A stretch of DNA of 64,000 nt, taken from Micromonospora sp. CB01531 (GTDB taxonomy: Bacteria > Actinomycetota > Actinomycetes > Mycobacteriales > Micromonosporaceae). Each line of letters begins with the position of its first letter. Position 1 is the stretch's first letter. The DNA lies in the NCBI RefSeq assembly GCF_001905095.1, contig NZ_LWLS01000061.1:124001-188000 (forward strand), read 5' to 3'. Positions 48,848 through 57,861 of this stretch are shown piece after piece. A program made the translations under genes and the position numbers. Under the pieces are notes generated by a model that saw only the letters and a program-made list of their open reading frames with translations, was not told where the DNA came from and did not search any database.

Positions 48848-49909
48848 ATGAGACGGCTCCCCTTCCGTCGGCTGGTCTCCCTGGCCACCCTCGCCGTGGT
48901 CGGCGCGGCCACCCTGGGCACCACGGCGGCCTGCGGCGGCACCGACGACGCGGCCGGCACGTCCGGTCCGGTGACCCTGCGCCTCGGCTACTTCCCCAAC
49001 ATCACCCACGCGCCCGCCGTGGTCGGCGTGGAAAAGGGGATCTTCAAGGAGAAGCTCGGCAGCGACGTCACGCTGGAGACCAAGACCTTCAACGCCGGCC
49101 CGGCGGCCACCGAGGCGGTCTTCTCCGGCGCGCTCGACGCCACGTACATCGGCCCGAACCCGACCGTGAACGCCTTCTCGAAGTCCAAGGGTGAGGCGGT
49201 CCGGGTCGTCTCCGGCGCCGCCTCCGGCGGCGTCGCGCTGGTGGTCAAGCCGGACATCACCTCGGTCGAGCAGCTGCGCGGCAAGAAGATCGCCACGCCG
49301 CAGCTCGGCAACACCCAGGACGTGGCGCTGCGCTACTGGCTGCGGGAGAAGGGCCTCAACACCACCAAGGAGGGCGGCGGCGACGTCAAGGTGGTCCCCC
49401 AGGAGAACGCGCAGACAGTGGACACCTTCGCCAGCGGCGCGATCGACGGTGCCTGGGTGCCGGAGCCGTACGTCTCCCGGCTCGTCAACGCCGGCGGCAA
49501 GGTGCTGGTGGACGAGCGCGACCTCTGGCCGGACCGGAAGTTCGTCATCACCAACCTGCTGGTCAGCACCAAGTTCCTCAAGGCCCACCCCGACGTGGTG
49601 AAGAAGCTGGTGGAGGGGCAGGTCGCGGCGAACGAGTTCGTCAACGGCAAGCCGGACGAGGCGCAGCAGGCCATCTCCGACCACATCGGCAAGATCACCG
49701 GCAAGCCGCTGGACGTCAAGCTGATCAAGCAGGCCTGGCCCACCCTGGAGTTCACCAACGACCCGATCGCCACCTCGCTGAAGACCGGCCTGGACCACGC
49801 GGTCGCCGTCGAGCTGACCCAGCCGGTCGACCTCAACGGTCTCTACGACCTGTCCTTCCTCAACGAGGTGCTCAAGGCGCAGGGCAAGCCCGAGGTCACC
49901 CAGCCGTGA
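48848..49909 (+). CDS. ssuA: ABC-importer binding lipoprotein, sulfonate type (SsuA)
   Basis: A 353-residue lipoprotein with a signal peptide and lipobox ending at Cys29 (LGTTAACGG). The mature part has the SsuA/TauA/NMT1-like fold: LRLGYFPNITHAPAVVGVEKGIFKEKLG, GALDATYIGPNPTVNAFSKS, KIATPQLGNTQDVALRYWLREKG. Such proteins bind aliphatic sulfonates, taurine or nitrate-like anions. It is the first gene of an operon with an ATPase, a permease and an Rrf2 regulator, with overlapping stop/start codons (GTGA). ATG 48848. Confidence 0.93.
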   Translation: MRRLPFRRLVSLATLAVVGAATLGTTAACGGTDDAAGTSGPVTLRLGYFPNITHAPAVVGVEKGIFKEKLGSDVTLETKTFNAGPAATEAVFSGALDATYIGPNPTVNAFSKSKGEAVRVVSGAASGGVALVVKPDITSVEQLRGKKIATPQLGNTQDVALRYWLREKGLNTTKEGGGDVKVVPQENAQTVDTFASGAIDGAWVPEPYVSRLVNAGGKVLVDERDLWPDRKFVITNLLVSTKFLKAHPDVVKKLVEGQVAANEFVNGKPDEAQQAISDHIGKITGKPLDVKLIKQAWPTLEFTNDPIATSLKTGLDHAVAVELTQPVDLNGLYDLSFLNEVLKAQGKPEVTQP

Positions 49910-50685
49910 CGTCGACCACGACGACCCCGCGCAGCGCGACCGGCGCGGTCACGCTGCGCGGGGTGACCAAGGTGTACGGCCAGGGCGAGCAGGCCGTCCT
50001 GGCGCTGGACGGGGTGTCGCTGGACGTCGCACCCGGCGAGTTCGTCTGCCTGGTCGGTGCGTCCGGATGCGGCAAGAGCACCCTGCTCAACCTGGTCGCC
50101 GGGCTGGACCGGGCCAGCGGCGGCCAGATCGAGCTCGGCGAGGCGGTCAACCCGGGCCTGATGTTCCAGGAGCCGGCCCTGTTCCCGTGGCTCACCGTCG
50201 AGGCCAACGTCGAGGTGCCGCTCAAGCTGCGCGGGCTGCCCCGGGACGAACGGCGGGCGAAGGTGGCCGACCTGCTGCGTACGGTCCACCTGGCCGAGTT
50301 CGGCCGGAAGCGCCCGCACGAGCTCTCCGGCGGCATGCGGCAGCGCGTCGCGCTGGCCCGCACCCTCGCCCTGGACACCCCGGTGCTGCTGATGGACGAG
50401 CCGTTCGGCGCGCTCGACGCAATGACCCGGGACATCCTGCACGACGAGCTGGAACGCATCTGGTCCGAGCGCCGGCTGAGCGTGCTCTTCGTGACGCACA
50501 ACGTCCGGGAGGCGGCCCGGCTCGCCGACCGGATCATCCTGCTCTCCAGCCGGCCCGGCCGGATCATCTGGTCCACCCGGGTCGACGTGCCCCGGCCCCG
50601 GCGGATCGACTCTCCGGAGATCGCGACCATCGCCGCCGAGGTCACCGACCGGCTGCGTACGGAGGTGGGCCGCCATGGCCAGTGA
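49906..50685 (+). CDS. ssuB: ABC-importer ATPase (SsuB-like)
   Basis: A 259-residue ATPase with Walker A GASGCGKST (51-59), Q loop LMFQEPALFPWLT, signature LSGGMRQR, Walker B LLMDEPFGALD and switch His in VTHNVREA. It pairs with the SsuA binding protein (4-nt overlap, GTGA) and the permease that begins 11 bases before its stop codon. It powers anion/sulfonate import. Confidence 0.95.
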   Translation: MTSTTTTPRSATGAVTLRGVTKVYGQGEQAVLALDGVSLDVAPGEFVCLVGASGCGKSTLLNLVAGLDRASGGQIELGEAVNPGLMFQEPALFPWLTVEANVEVPLKLRGLPRDERRAKVADLLRTVHLAEFGRKRPHELSGGMRQRVALARTLALDTPVLLMDEPFGALDAMTRDILHDELERIWSERRLSVLFVTHNVREAARLADRIILLSSRPGRIIWSTRVDVPRPRRIDSPEIATIAAEVTDRLRTEVGRHGQ

Positions 50686-51559
50686 CACGATCGCCGGATC
50701 CGCGCGTACCGACGCGGAAATCTCCGGCCTGGACGCCCTCGAGACCGCCGGCCGCCAGCGCGGGCCGTCCCGGGTACGCCGCGCCTGGTCGGCGCTGTGG
50801 CCGAAGCTGGCCGCCCTGGCCCTGGCCATCGCCGTCTGGCAGGTCGTGGTCTGGACCGGGTGGAAGGACCCGTGGGCGCTGCCCGGGCCGGGGACGGTGT
50901 TCGAGGACCTCGGCCACTACCTGGTCAGCCCGGCGCTCTGGGACGGCCTGGCCACCACCGGCCGCCGGGCCGCCGTGGGCTTCGCCGCCGCGGTCGCCGT
51001 CGGGCTGGTGCTCGGCCTGGCCGTGGCCCGGGTGGCGGTGCTGCGGGCCGCGCTCGGCTCGATGATCACGGCGCTGCAGACCATGCCGTCGATCGCCTGG
51101 TTCCCGCTGGCCATCCTGCTCTTCCAGCTCAGCGAGCAGGCGATCTTCTTCGTGGTGGTGCTCGGCGCGGCGCCGTCGGTCGCCAACGGCGTCATCCACG
51201 GCGTCGACTACGTACCGCCCCTGCTGGTGCGGGCGGGCCGCAACCTCGGCGCCCGCGGCCTCAACCTCTACCGGTACGTGATCGCGCCGGCCGCGCTGCC
51301 CGCCATCGTGGCCGGGCTCAAGCAGGGCTGGGCGTTCGCCTGGCGCAGCCTGATGGCCGGCGAACTGCTGGTGGTCATCGCCACCCGGACGTCGATCGGC
51401 GCGCAGCTCACCTACGCCCGGGAGCTCAACGAGGCGCCCCGACTGATGGCGATCATGATCGTCATCCTGGTGGTGGGGCTGCTGGTGGACGCCGCCTTCG
51501 GCGCGGCGGACAAGGCGATCCGCCGCCGGTGGGGCGTGCTGGACCAGGCCGGCAACTGA
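50675..51559 (+). CDS. ssuC: ABC-importer permease (SsuC-like)
   Basis: A 294-residue permease of the BPD_transp_1 family. About six membrane helices are seen after an arginine-rich N-terminus. The EAA loop reads GRNLGARGLNLYRYVIAPAALPAIVAGLKQGWAFAWRSL. Its ATG overlaps the end of the ATPase gene by 11 bases. Together with the two upstream genes it completes a sulfonate/anion importer. Confidence 0.95.
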   Translation: MASDTIAGSARTDAEISGLDALETAGRQRGPSRVRRAWSALWPKLAALALAIAVWQVVVWTGWKDPWALPGPGTVFEDLGHYLVSPALWDGLATTGRRAAVGFAAAVAVGLVLGLAVARVAVLRAALGSMITALQTMPSIAWFPLAILLFQLSEQAIFFVVVLGAAPSVANGVIHGVDYVPPLLVRAGRNLGARGLNLYRYVIAPAALPAIVAGLKQGWAFAWRSLMAGELLVVIATRTSIGAQLTYARELNEAPRLMAIMIVILVVGLLVDAAFGAADKAIRRRWGVLDQAGN

Positions 51560-51563
51560 CGCC

Positions 51564-52007
51564 GTGTACGTCTCCGCGCGCGCCGACTACGCGCTCCGGG
51601 CCATGCTCGCCGTCGCCGACGCCGCCGGGTCCACAGGCGACGGCGGGCTCAGCGGCAGCGAACTGGTGAAGGCGGCGAGCCTGGCCGAGCGCCAGGACAT
51701 CCCGCTCAGCTTTCTCCAGGGCATCCTGCTCGACCTACGTCGGGCCGGGCTGCTGCACAGCCATCGCGGCACCGAGGGCGGGTACGCCCTCACCCGGGCC
51801 GCGGGCGAGATCAGCGTGGGTGACGTCCTGCGCGCGGTCGGCGGCGCGCTGACCAGCGTCCGGGGCATGCCCGCCGACCGGGCCGGCTACCACGGGGTGG
51901 CCACCGGCCTACGGGACGTGTGGCTGGCGGTCGACGGCGCGATCGCCCAGGTGGTGGACCGCACCACACTGGCCGACCTGCTGGCCGACCGCTCCGCCGC
52001 GCGCTGA
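51564..52007 (+). CDS. Rrf2-family regulator without Fe-S cysteines
   Basis: A 147-residue winged-helix regulator (VSARADYALRAMLAVADAA; helix-turn-helix and the GGYALTRAAGEISVGDVLRAVGG wing). It has no cysteine at all, unlike Fe-S Rrf2 proteins (IscR, NsrR), and so resembles the CymR-type sulfur regulators. It begins 5 bases after the ssuC stop, in the operon, and probably binds the TTCCTAC-N7-GTAGGAA repeat upstream of ssuA. Confidence 0.9.
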   Translation: MYVSARADYALRAMLAVADAAGSTGDGGLSGSELVKAASLAERQDIPLSFLQGILLDLRRAGLLHSHRGTEGGYALTRAAGEISVGDVLRAVGGALTSVRGMPADRAGYHGVATGLRDVWLAVDGAIAQVVDRTTLADLLADRSAAR

Positions 52008-52031
52008 CCTCGACTGTCGACCCTTCCGGGG

Positions 52032-52223
52032 TCAGCTCGCGACGGGATCGGTGTCCCACCCAGCCGGGCTGTGCAACTCGACCAGCCCGGCGCGGGCGGA
52101 TCCGTCCGACGTCGGGTGCCAGGGACCGAACGCCACCGCCATGGCGAGCAGCAGCCCCGCCCCCGCGACCGCGAGGACCAGCAGCAGCTCGCGCACCTCC
52201 GCCGAGCCGGCGTCGCTCGCCAT
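52032..52223 (-). CDS. Small single-pass membrane protein
   Basis: A 63-residue hypothetical protein: a short acidic N-terminus (MASDAGSAEVREL), one membrane helix (LLVLAVAGAGLLLAMAVAFGP) and an extracytoplasmic tail (LHSPAGWDTDPVAS). ATG 52223 has an exceptionally strong GGAGGGGGG ribosome-binding site two bases upstream. No family was recognised. Convergent with the Rrf2 gene, whose stop is 25 bases away. Confidence 0.6.
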   Translation of the reverse strand: MASDAGSAEVRELLLVLAVAGAGLLLAMAVAFGPWHPTSDGSARAGLVELHSPAGWDTDPVAS

Positions 52224-52421
52224 GGTCCCCCCTCCGCGCTCGGCCGGTTCGCCCAGCCGCATTCCCCGAGAGGCGAGTATCGCGGGAACGACGGCTGCAC
52301 GCAGTCGCCCATCGGACGCAACCACCGCTGATCCCCGACCCAGGGGCGGGCCGTCACCCCGGTGTCTCGACCGCACCGTGGCGGCCTCGGGGGGCACTTT
52401 CCGCCGTGGCCTGCTGAGTGA

Positions 52422-53729
52422 TCAGGCGGATCGGGGACGACGCGGACGGCGCGAGCGGCTGGCGGTGCGGTGCGGGGAGCGGGTGCCGTCGGCCCCGCCC
52501 GCCCTATGCGGCCGCGAGGTGGGAGCCGGCTGCGGGGCGGTGATCGTCACCGGCACGCCGGACGGCTCGCGGGCACCGGTCACCTCGGCGAGGGCCTCGC
52601 CGCCGGGGTGAACCTGCCTCGACTGCGGCCTGATGCCAGCCGCGCTCATCAAGCGGGCCACGTCCCGGCGTTGCTCGGGCAGGACCAGGGTGACCACCGT
52701 GCCGGACTCCCCCGCTCGAGCGGTACGCCCACCCCGGTGCAGGTAGTCCTTCGCCTCCGTCGGGGGATCCACGTTGACGACCATGTCGAGCCCGTCGACG
52801 TGGATGCCGCGGGCCGCCACATCGGTCGCCACCAGCGCGGTCACCTGACCGGTACGGAACTGCTCGAGGATCCGGGTGCGCTGCGGCTGCGACTTGCCGC
52901 CGTGCAGCGCGGCGGCGCGTACCCCCTTGGCCAGCAACTGGCGGGCGAGCCGATCGGCGCGGTGCTTGGTTCCCATGAACAGGATGGTGCGGCCCTCGCG
53001 GGCGGCGATCTGGGCCAGCGCGGCCGGCTTGTCGACGGCGTCGACGTGCAGCACGTGGTGCGTCATCCCGGTCACCGTGGCGGTGCCAGGGTCGACCGAA
53101 TGCGACACCGGGTTGGTCAGGAATCGGCGGACCAGCTTGTCGACACCGCCGTCCAGGGTGGCGGAGAAGAGCATCCGCTGGCCGTCCGGTGCGACCTGCT
53201 CCAGCAGCTTGACAACCTGCGGCAGGAAGCCCATGTCGGCCATCTGGTCGGCCTCGTCGAGCACGGTGATCGCGACCTGGTCGAGCCGGGCGTCACCCCG
53301 GTTGATCAGGTCGTGCAGCCGGCCCGGGGTGGCCACGACCACCTCGGCACCAGCGCGCAGCGCGTCCGCCTGACGCTGCATGGAGAGGCCACCGACCACG
53401 GTGGCGCAGCGCAGCCCGACGGCGCGGGCGTACGGGGCGAGTGCCGTGTTGACCTGCTGGGCGAGCTCACGGGTCGGCACCAGCACCAGGGCGAGTGGAC
53501 GGCCCGGGCGGGCCCGACGACCGGCGGTGCGGGAGAGCAGCGGAAGCCCGAAGGCGAGCGTCTTGCCGGAGCCGGTACGGCCCCGGCCGAGCACGTCCCG
53601 GCCGGCGAGCGAGTCCGGCAACGTCGCCGACTGGATCGGGAACGGCTCGGTGATGCCCTGGGCGGAGAGTTCGGCGAGCAGCGCCGGAGCCAGCCCGGTA
53701 TGGGCGAACGACGGAATGACGGTGGTCAT
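52422..53729 (-). CDS. DEAD-box RNA helicase
   Basis: A 435-residue ATP-dependent RNA helicase. Motifs: Q (ITEPFPIQSATLP), I (GRTGSGKT), Ia (VPTRELAQQV), II (VLDEADQMAD, DEAD), III (FSATLDG), IV-VI (ILFMGTKHRADRLA, VATDVAARGIHV, HRGGRTARAGE). A C-terminal arginine-rich tail follows (SRSRRPRRPR). RhlE-like proteins help RNA decay and ribosome assembly. It is upstream of the cold-shock gene but separated by about 215 bases. ATG 53729 follows GAGGAAGG. Confidence 0.95.
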   Translation of the reverse strand: MTTVIPSFAHTGLAPALLAELSAQGITEPFPIQSATLPDSLAGRDVLGRGRTGSGKTLAFGLPLLSRTAGRRARPGRPLALVLVPTRELAQQVNTALAPYARAVGLRCATVVGGLSMQRQADALRAGAEVVVATPGRLHDLINRGDARLDQVAITVLDEADQMADMGFLPQVVKLLEQVAPDGQRMLFSATLDGGVDKLVRRFLTNPVSHSVDPGTATVTGMTHHVLHVDAVDKPAALAQIAAREGRTILFMGTKHRADRLARQLLAKGVRAAALHGGKSQPQRTRILEQFRTGQVTALVATDVAARGIHVDGLDMVVNVDPPTEAKDYLHRGGRTARAGESGTVVTLVLPEQRRDVARLMSAAGIRPQSRQVHPGGEALAEVTGAREPSGVPVTITAPQPAPTSRPHRAGGADGTRSPHRTASRSRRPRRPRSA

Positions 53730-53946
53730 GCGAAGACCTTCCTCGACGCGGCACGTGTCGAGGGAGGGCGCCGGGAAACGGCGCTGTCCGGGCGGACTCG
53801 TCCGCCGGGACTCACAAGCACGAACCGAAGGGGTGCGGACCGGTCCGCCGCAGCGCGCCGCGCCCGCGGTACGGGTGGGCGGCGCGGCGGACCGGTCGGT
53901 CACCACACCCGGAGGGCGTGGTGGGTGTTACTGGTCGATCCGAAGA

Positions 53947-54150
53947 TCAGAGCGGGCGGATGTTCTCCGCCTGCGGGCCCTTCTGGCCCTGGGTCACCTC
54001 GAACTCGACCCGCTGGTTCTCGTCCAGGCTCCGGTAGCCGGAGGACTGGATCGCCGAGAAGTGGGCGAAGACGTCGGCGCCGCCGCCGTCCGGGGTGATG
54101 AAGCCGAAGCCCTTGTCAGCGTTGAACCACTTGACGGTGCCAATAGCCAT
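53947..54150 (-). CDS. Cold-shock protein (CspA family)
   Basis: A 67-residue single-domain RNA/DNA-binding protein. RNP1 is KGFGFI and RNP2 is DVFAHFS in the sequence [15 protein letters not shown]...VFAHFSAI. Such proteins keep mRNA unfolded. ATG 54150 has AAGGAGA eight bases upstream. A long (about 200 base) intergenic region separates it from adnB upstream and may hold a folded 5' leader, typical for csp genes. No precise promoter was defined. Confidence 0.96.
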   Translation of the reverse strand: MAIGTVKWFNADKGFGFITPDGGGADVFAHFSAIQSSGYRSLDENQRVEFEVTQGQKGPQAENIRPL

Positions 54151-54356
54151 TTGTTTCGTCTCCTTGACGGAACGTTCGAACCCGCACCTGTTGCGGGCCG
54201 AAAGAGGAGCGCCCCACGCGTCGGATGCGTGGACCGCCTGTCGCTTCTGGTCGCCCCGCCCGGAGAACTCCGGACACAACAAAGAGCGCCTGGGGCCACA
54301 ATCCGCCAGGCGCACACAGAGTCTCTGGAAACCAAAACTGCAACGCGCCTAACCTA

Positions 54357-57300
54357 TCACGGATTGGGCAACGCCGGGACGTCCGGAGAAATTTCCGGCA
54401 CCCCGGCGACCAGCGCGGTCAGCCCGGCGGCGTCGAGCAGGTCGGCGGGGCGGACGGTGACCCCGTCCCGGACGTAGTGGAAGGCGGCGCCCACCCGCTC
54501 GACCGGTACGCCGGCCAGCTCGGCCCAGGCCAACCGGTAGACGGCCAGCTGCACCGCGGCCGCGTCGGCCTCCCGCCCGCCGGGCTGCCGGCCGGTCTTC
54601 CAGTCGACCACGTCGTACCGGCCGCCGGGGCGGGCGAAGACGGCGTCCATCCGCCCCCGGACCACCACCCCCGCGATCACCGTGGCGAACGGCACCTCCA
54701 CCTCCACCGGCACCCGGTCGGCCCACTCGCTGGCCAGGAAACGCTCCTGCAGCTCGGTGAGCGCCTCGTCCGGGGCGGCGTCGTCGTCCGCCGCGCCGGG
54801 TAACTCGTCCACGTCGAGCAGTCGATCGGCGCCGAAGCGCTGTTCCAGCCAGGCGTGGAACGCGGTGCCGCGCCGGGCGTACGGGTTGGGCTCGGCGGGC
54901 ATCGGTCGGCGCAGCGCCCGGGCCAGGGCCTCCGGGTCGCGCCGCAGCGCCACCAGCTGGGTCACCGACAGATGGCCGGGCAGTTCCACCTCGACCGCCT
55001 CGGCGCGGCGGGCCAGCTCGGCCCGCTCGGCGAGGAGCAGGTCGGCCTCCCGCCGCCAGCGGACCACCTCGGGGTCCCCGGCGGACGGCTCGCCGGCTCC
55101 CCGGGCCGGCTGCTCGGCCACGTCGGCAACCGGGGCGGGCCCCGGCGGCACCGCGGCCTCGCGGCGGGCCGGGGTGGGCCCTGGCGACAGCGCGGCCTCG
55201 CGGCGGGCCGCCTCGGGATCGGCGAGGTAGCGACGGACCAGCACGGCGGCCTCGGCCAGCGCCGGGCGGCGGGCACCGAGCGGGTCGGCCGGCCACTCGG
55301 CCCGGAGCACCGTCTCGGTGGTGGGGTTCACCGCGTCGCCGGCCGGCTCGGGCGCCCACTCGTCGACCAGGTGCCCGTCCGCGCCGGCCAGGCCGGCGTC
55401 GTGCACCTCGCGCAGGAACACCGAGGGACCGCGGAACTTCTTCGTGCCCTCCCCCCACCAGTAGCCGGAGCAGAGCAGCAGCCGCCGAGGCCGGGTCACC
55501 GCCACGTACGCCAGCCGGCGCTCCTCCCGCTCGTCGTGCGCCCGCCAGGCGTCGGTGAAGTCCTCCAGCGCCCGGGCCACCCCCCGCTGGTCCTCCGCCC
55601 CGGCCAGGCCCAGCTCGGGCAGCCCGTCGGCGTCGCCGCGCAGCGGGAACGGCAGCACGCCCAGCCCGCCCAGCCAGTGGTCGGAGTTGCGGACCGGCCC
55701 CGGCCAGACCCCCCGGGTCAGCCCGGCCACCGCCACCACGTCCCACTCCAGGCCCTTGGCGGCGTGCGCCGTGAGGATCTGCACCGCGCCCTCCACCACC
55801 TCGACCTCGCCGGGGGTGAGGCCGCGCTCCTCGTCCTCGGCCGCGGCCAGGTAGGCGAGGAAGCCGGCGAGGGTGGCGCCGGGCGTCTCGCCGGAGAACC
55901 GGGCCGCCACGTCACCGAGCGCGTCCAGGTGGCCACGGGCCAGTCCGGCGTCGCCGGTGCCGTCCCGGCCGGCCCGGACCGCCACCTCCACGTCCAGGCC
56001 GATGGTCCGCTCGATGTCCGCGATCAGCTCCGGCAGGGACTGGTCCAGCCGGTAGCGCAGCAGCGCCAGCTCCATCCCGTACGACCGCAGCCGGGCGTAC
56101 CCCTCCGCCGAGTACGCTGGCGCGGGCCCGAGATCGGCGAGCGCCTCGACCAGTGTGGCCTCGTCCAGCGCGTCCACGGTGATCTCCGGCCCGTCCTCGC
56201 CGGCCAGCTCCCGGCGCGCCTTCGCGATGGCCTTCGCCCGCCGGTGCAGGGCGACCAGGTCACGCGGCCCGATCCGCCAGCGCGCCCCGGTGAGCAGCCG
56301 CAGCAGCGCCGCCCCGTCGGTCGGGTCGGCGAGCACCCGCAGCGTGCAGACCACGTCCCGGACCTCGGGGGTGTCCAGCAGGCCGCCGAGCCCGACCACC
56401 TCGACCGGCAGACCCCGGGCGCGCAGTGCCGACTCGATGGCGGGGATCTGGCTGCGCAGCCGGACCAGCACGGCGGTGGTGGGCCGCCGGGGCACCGGGA
56501 TGTGCTCGGGCAGCGCGTCCGGCATCCCGGCCGCCCCGCGCCAGGCGGCGAGCACGCTGTCGGCGATCCACTCGGCCTCGTCGGCGTACGTCTCGAGGAG
56601 CGCGCAGTGCACGGTGCCGGCCGCCTGGCCGCGGGGGCTGCGGTGCGGGATCGGTTCGCGGACGCTGAACGCGGCGTGCAGCTCGGGCACCCGGGCGCCG
56701 GCCGCGCGCAGCGGCACCGACAGCGCGTTGGCCACGCCGAGGATCTCTGGCCGGTTGCGCCAGCTCGTGGTGAGGCTCAGCACCTGAGCCGGGGTGCCGT
56801 CGGTGCGGGCGAACTCGGTGGGGAACCGGTCCAGCGTGCCGGCGCTGGCGCCGCGCCAGCCGTAGATGGACTGGCAGGGGTCGCCGACCGCGGTGACCGG
56901 GTGGCCGCCGCCGAAGAGCGCGTTGAGCAGCACCACCTGGGCGTGGCTGGTGTCCTGGTACTCGTCGAGCAGCACCACCCGGAACCGGTCCCGCTCGATC
57001 ACCCCGACGCCGGGGTGGTCCCGGGCCACCCGGGCGGCCCGGGCGAGCTGGTCGGCGAAGTCCATCGCCTCGAAGTCGTCCTTGCGCCGGGCGTACGCGC
57101 GGACCAGCGGCAGCAGCTTCAACCGGGTCCGCTGGAACTGCAACGCCTTCCGTACGTCGGCGTAGACCCGGCCGGGGCGGGACTGCACCTCGGCATAGAA
57201 CCGGCCGGTCCAGGCGGCCAGCTCGTCCGGGTCGACGAGGTGCTCGTCCAGCTCCCCGGCCAGCGCCAGCACCGCGTCGGTGATGGTGCTGGGCATCCGG

Positions 57301-57845
57301 TCCACCTCGGACATGTCCCCGTCGTAGTTGCGCACCAGCAGGTCGACGAGCTGCCAGCGGGACGCCTCGGTGAGCAGCCGGGTGGTCGGCTCGTACCCGG
57401 CGCGCAGCCCGTGCTCGGTGACGATCCGCCCGGCGTACGAGTGGTAGGTGGAGACCGTCGGCTCGCCCGCGAGCAGGTCGTCGTGCGGGTCCCGGCCCCT
57501 CCGGCCGAGCCGGCGGATGAGCTGGTCGAGCCGGGTACGCACCCGGTGCGCCAGCTCGCCGGCGGCCTTGCGGGTGAAGGTGAGGCCGAGGATCTGCTCC
57601 GGTCGCACGTACTGGTTGGCGACCAGCCAGACCACCCGGGCGGCCATCGTCTCGGTCTTGCCCGAGCCGGCACCGGCGACCACGAGCAGCGGCTCGACCG
57701 GTGCGGCGATGATCGCCGCCTGCTCCCGGGTGGGCGCCGGCAGCCGCAACAACTTCGCCAGCTCGACCGGGGTATAGCGCGGGCCGGAGTCGACGGTCCG
57801 CGGCGCCGGGGTGGTGGCGGCGCCGAAGAGCGCGGGCTGGGTCAC
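54357..57845 (-). CDS. adnB: AdnB-type helicase-nuclease (recombination motor subunit)
   Basis: A 1162-residue fused UvrD-type helicase and RecB-type nuclease, the AdnB subunit of the mycobacterial-type AdnAB enzyme that resects double-strand breaks. N-terminal motor: Walker A AGAGSGKT (57-64), Walker B LLDEYQDTSH, motif VI VAVTRPRRLL. C-terminal nuclease: RRGTAFHAWLEQRFG and the catalytic VVDWKTGRQ (D-x-K). It is 17 bases downstream of adnA on the same strand. ATG 57845 (MTQPALFGAATTP). In mycobacteria Rv3201c. Confidence 0.96.
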   Translation of the reverse strand: MTQPALFGAATTPAPRTVDSGPRYTPVELAKLLRLPAPTREQAAIIAAPVEPLLVVAGAGSGKTETMAARVVWLVANQYVRPEQILGLTFTRKAAGELAHRVRTRLDQLIRRLGRRGRDPHDDLLAGEPTVSTYHSYAGRIVTEHGLRAGYEPTTRLLTEASRWQLVDLLVRNYDGDMSEVDRMPSTITDAVLALAGELDEHLVDPDELAAWTGRFYAEVQSRPGRVYADVRKALQFQRTRLKLLPLVRAYARRKDDFEAMDFADQLARAARVARDHPGVGVIERDRFRVVLLDEYQDTSHAQVVLLNALFGGGHPVTAVGDPCQSIYGWRGASAGTLDRFPTEFARTDGTPAQVLSLTTSWRNRPEILGVANALSVPLRAAGARVPELHAAFSVREPIPHRSPRGQAAGTVHCALLETYADEAEWIADSVLAAWRGAAGMPDALPEHIPVPRRPTTAVLVRLRSQIPAIESALRARGLPVEVVGLGGLLDTPEVRDVVCTLRVLADPTDGAALLRLLTGARWRIGPRDLVALHRRAKAIAKARRELAGEDGPEITVDALDEATLVEALADLGPAPAYSAEGYARLRSYGMELALLRYRLDQSLPELIADIERTIGLDVEVAVRAGRDGTGDAGLARGHLDALGDVAARFSGETPGATLAGFLAYLAAAEDEERGLTPGEVEVVEGAVQILTAHAAKGLEWDVVAVAGLTRGVWPGPVRNSDHWLGGLGVLPFPLRGDADGLPELGLAGAEDQRGVARALEDFTDAWRAHDEREERRLAYVAVTRPRRLLLCSGYWWGEGTKKFRGPSVFLREVHDAGLAGADGHLVDEWAPEPAGDAVNPTTETVLRAEWPADPLGARRPALAEAAVLVRRYLADPEAARREAALSPGPTPARREAAVPPGPAPVADVAEQPARGAGEPSAGDPEVVRWRREADLLLAERAELARRAEAVEVELPGHLSVTQLVALRRDPEALARALRRPMPAEPNPYARRGTAFHAWLEQRFGADRLLDVDELPGAADDDAAPDEALTELQERFLASEWADRVPVEVEVPFATVIAGVVVRGRMDAVFARPGGRYDVVDWKTGRQPGGREADAAAVQLAVYRLAWAELAGVPVERVGAAFHYVRDGVTVRPADLLDAAGLTALVAGVPEISPDVPALPNP

Positions 57846-57861
57846 GGCATCGTCCTCGCGC

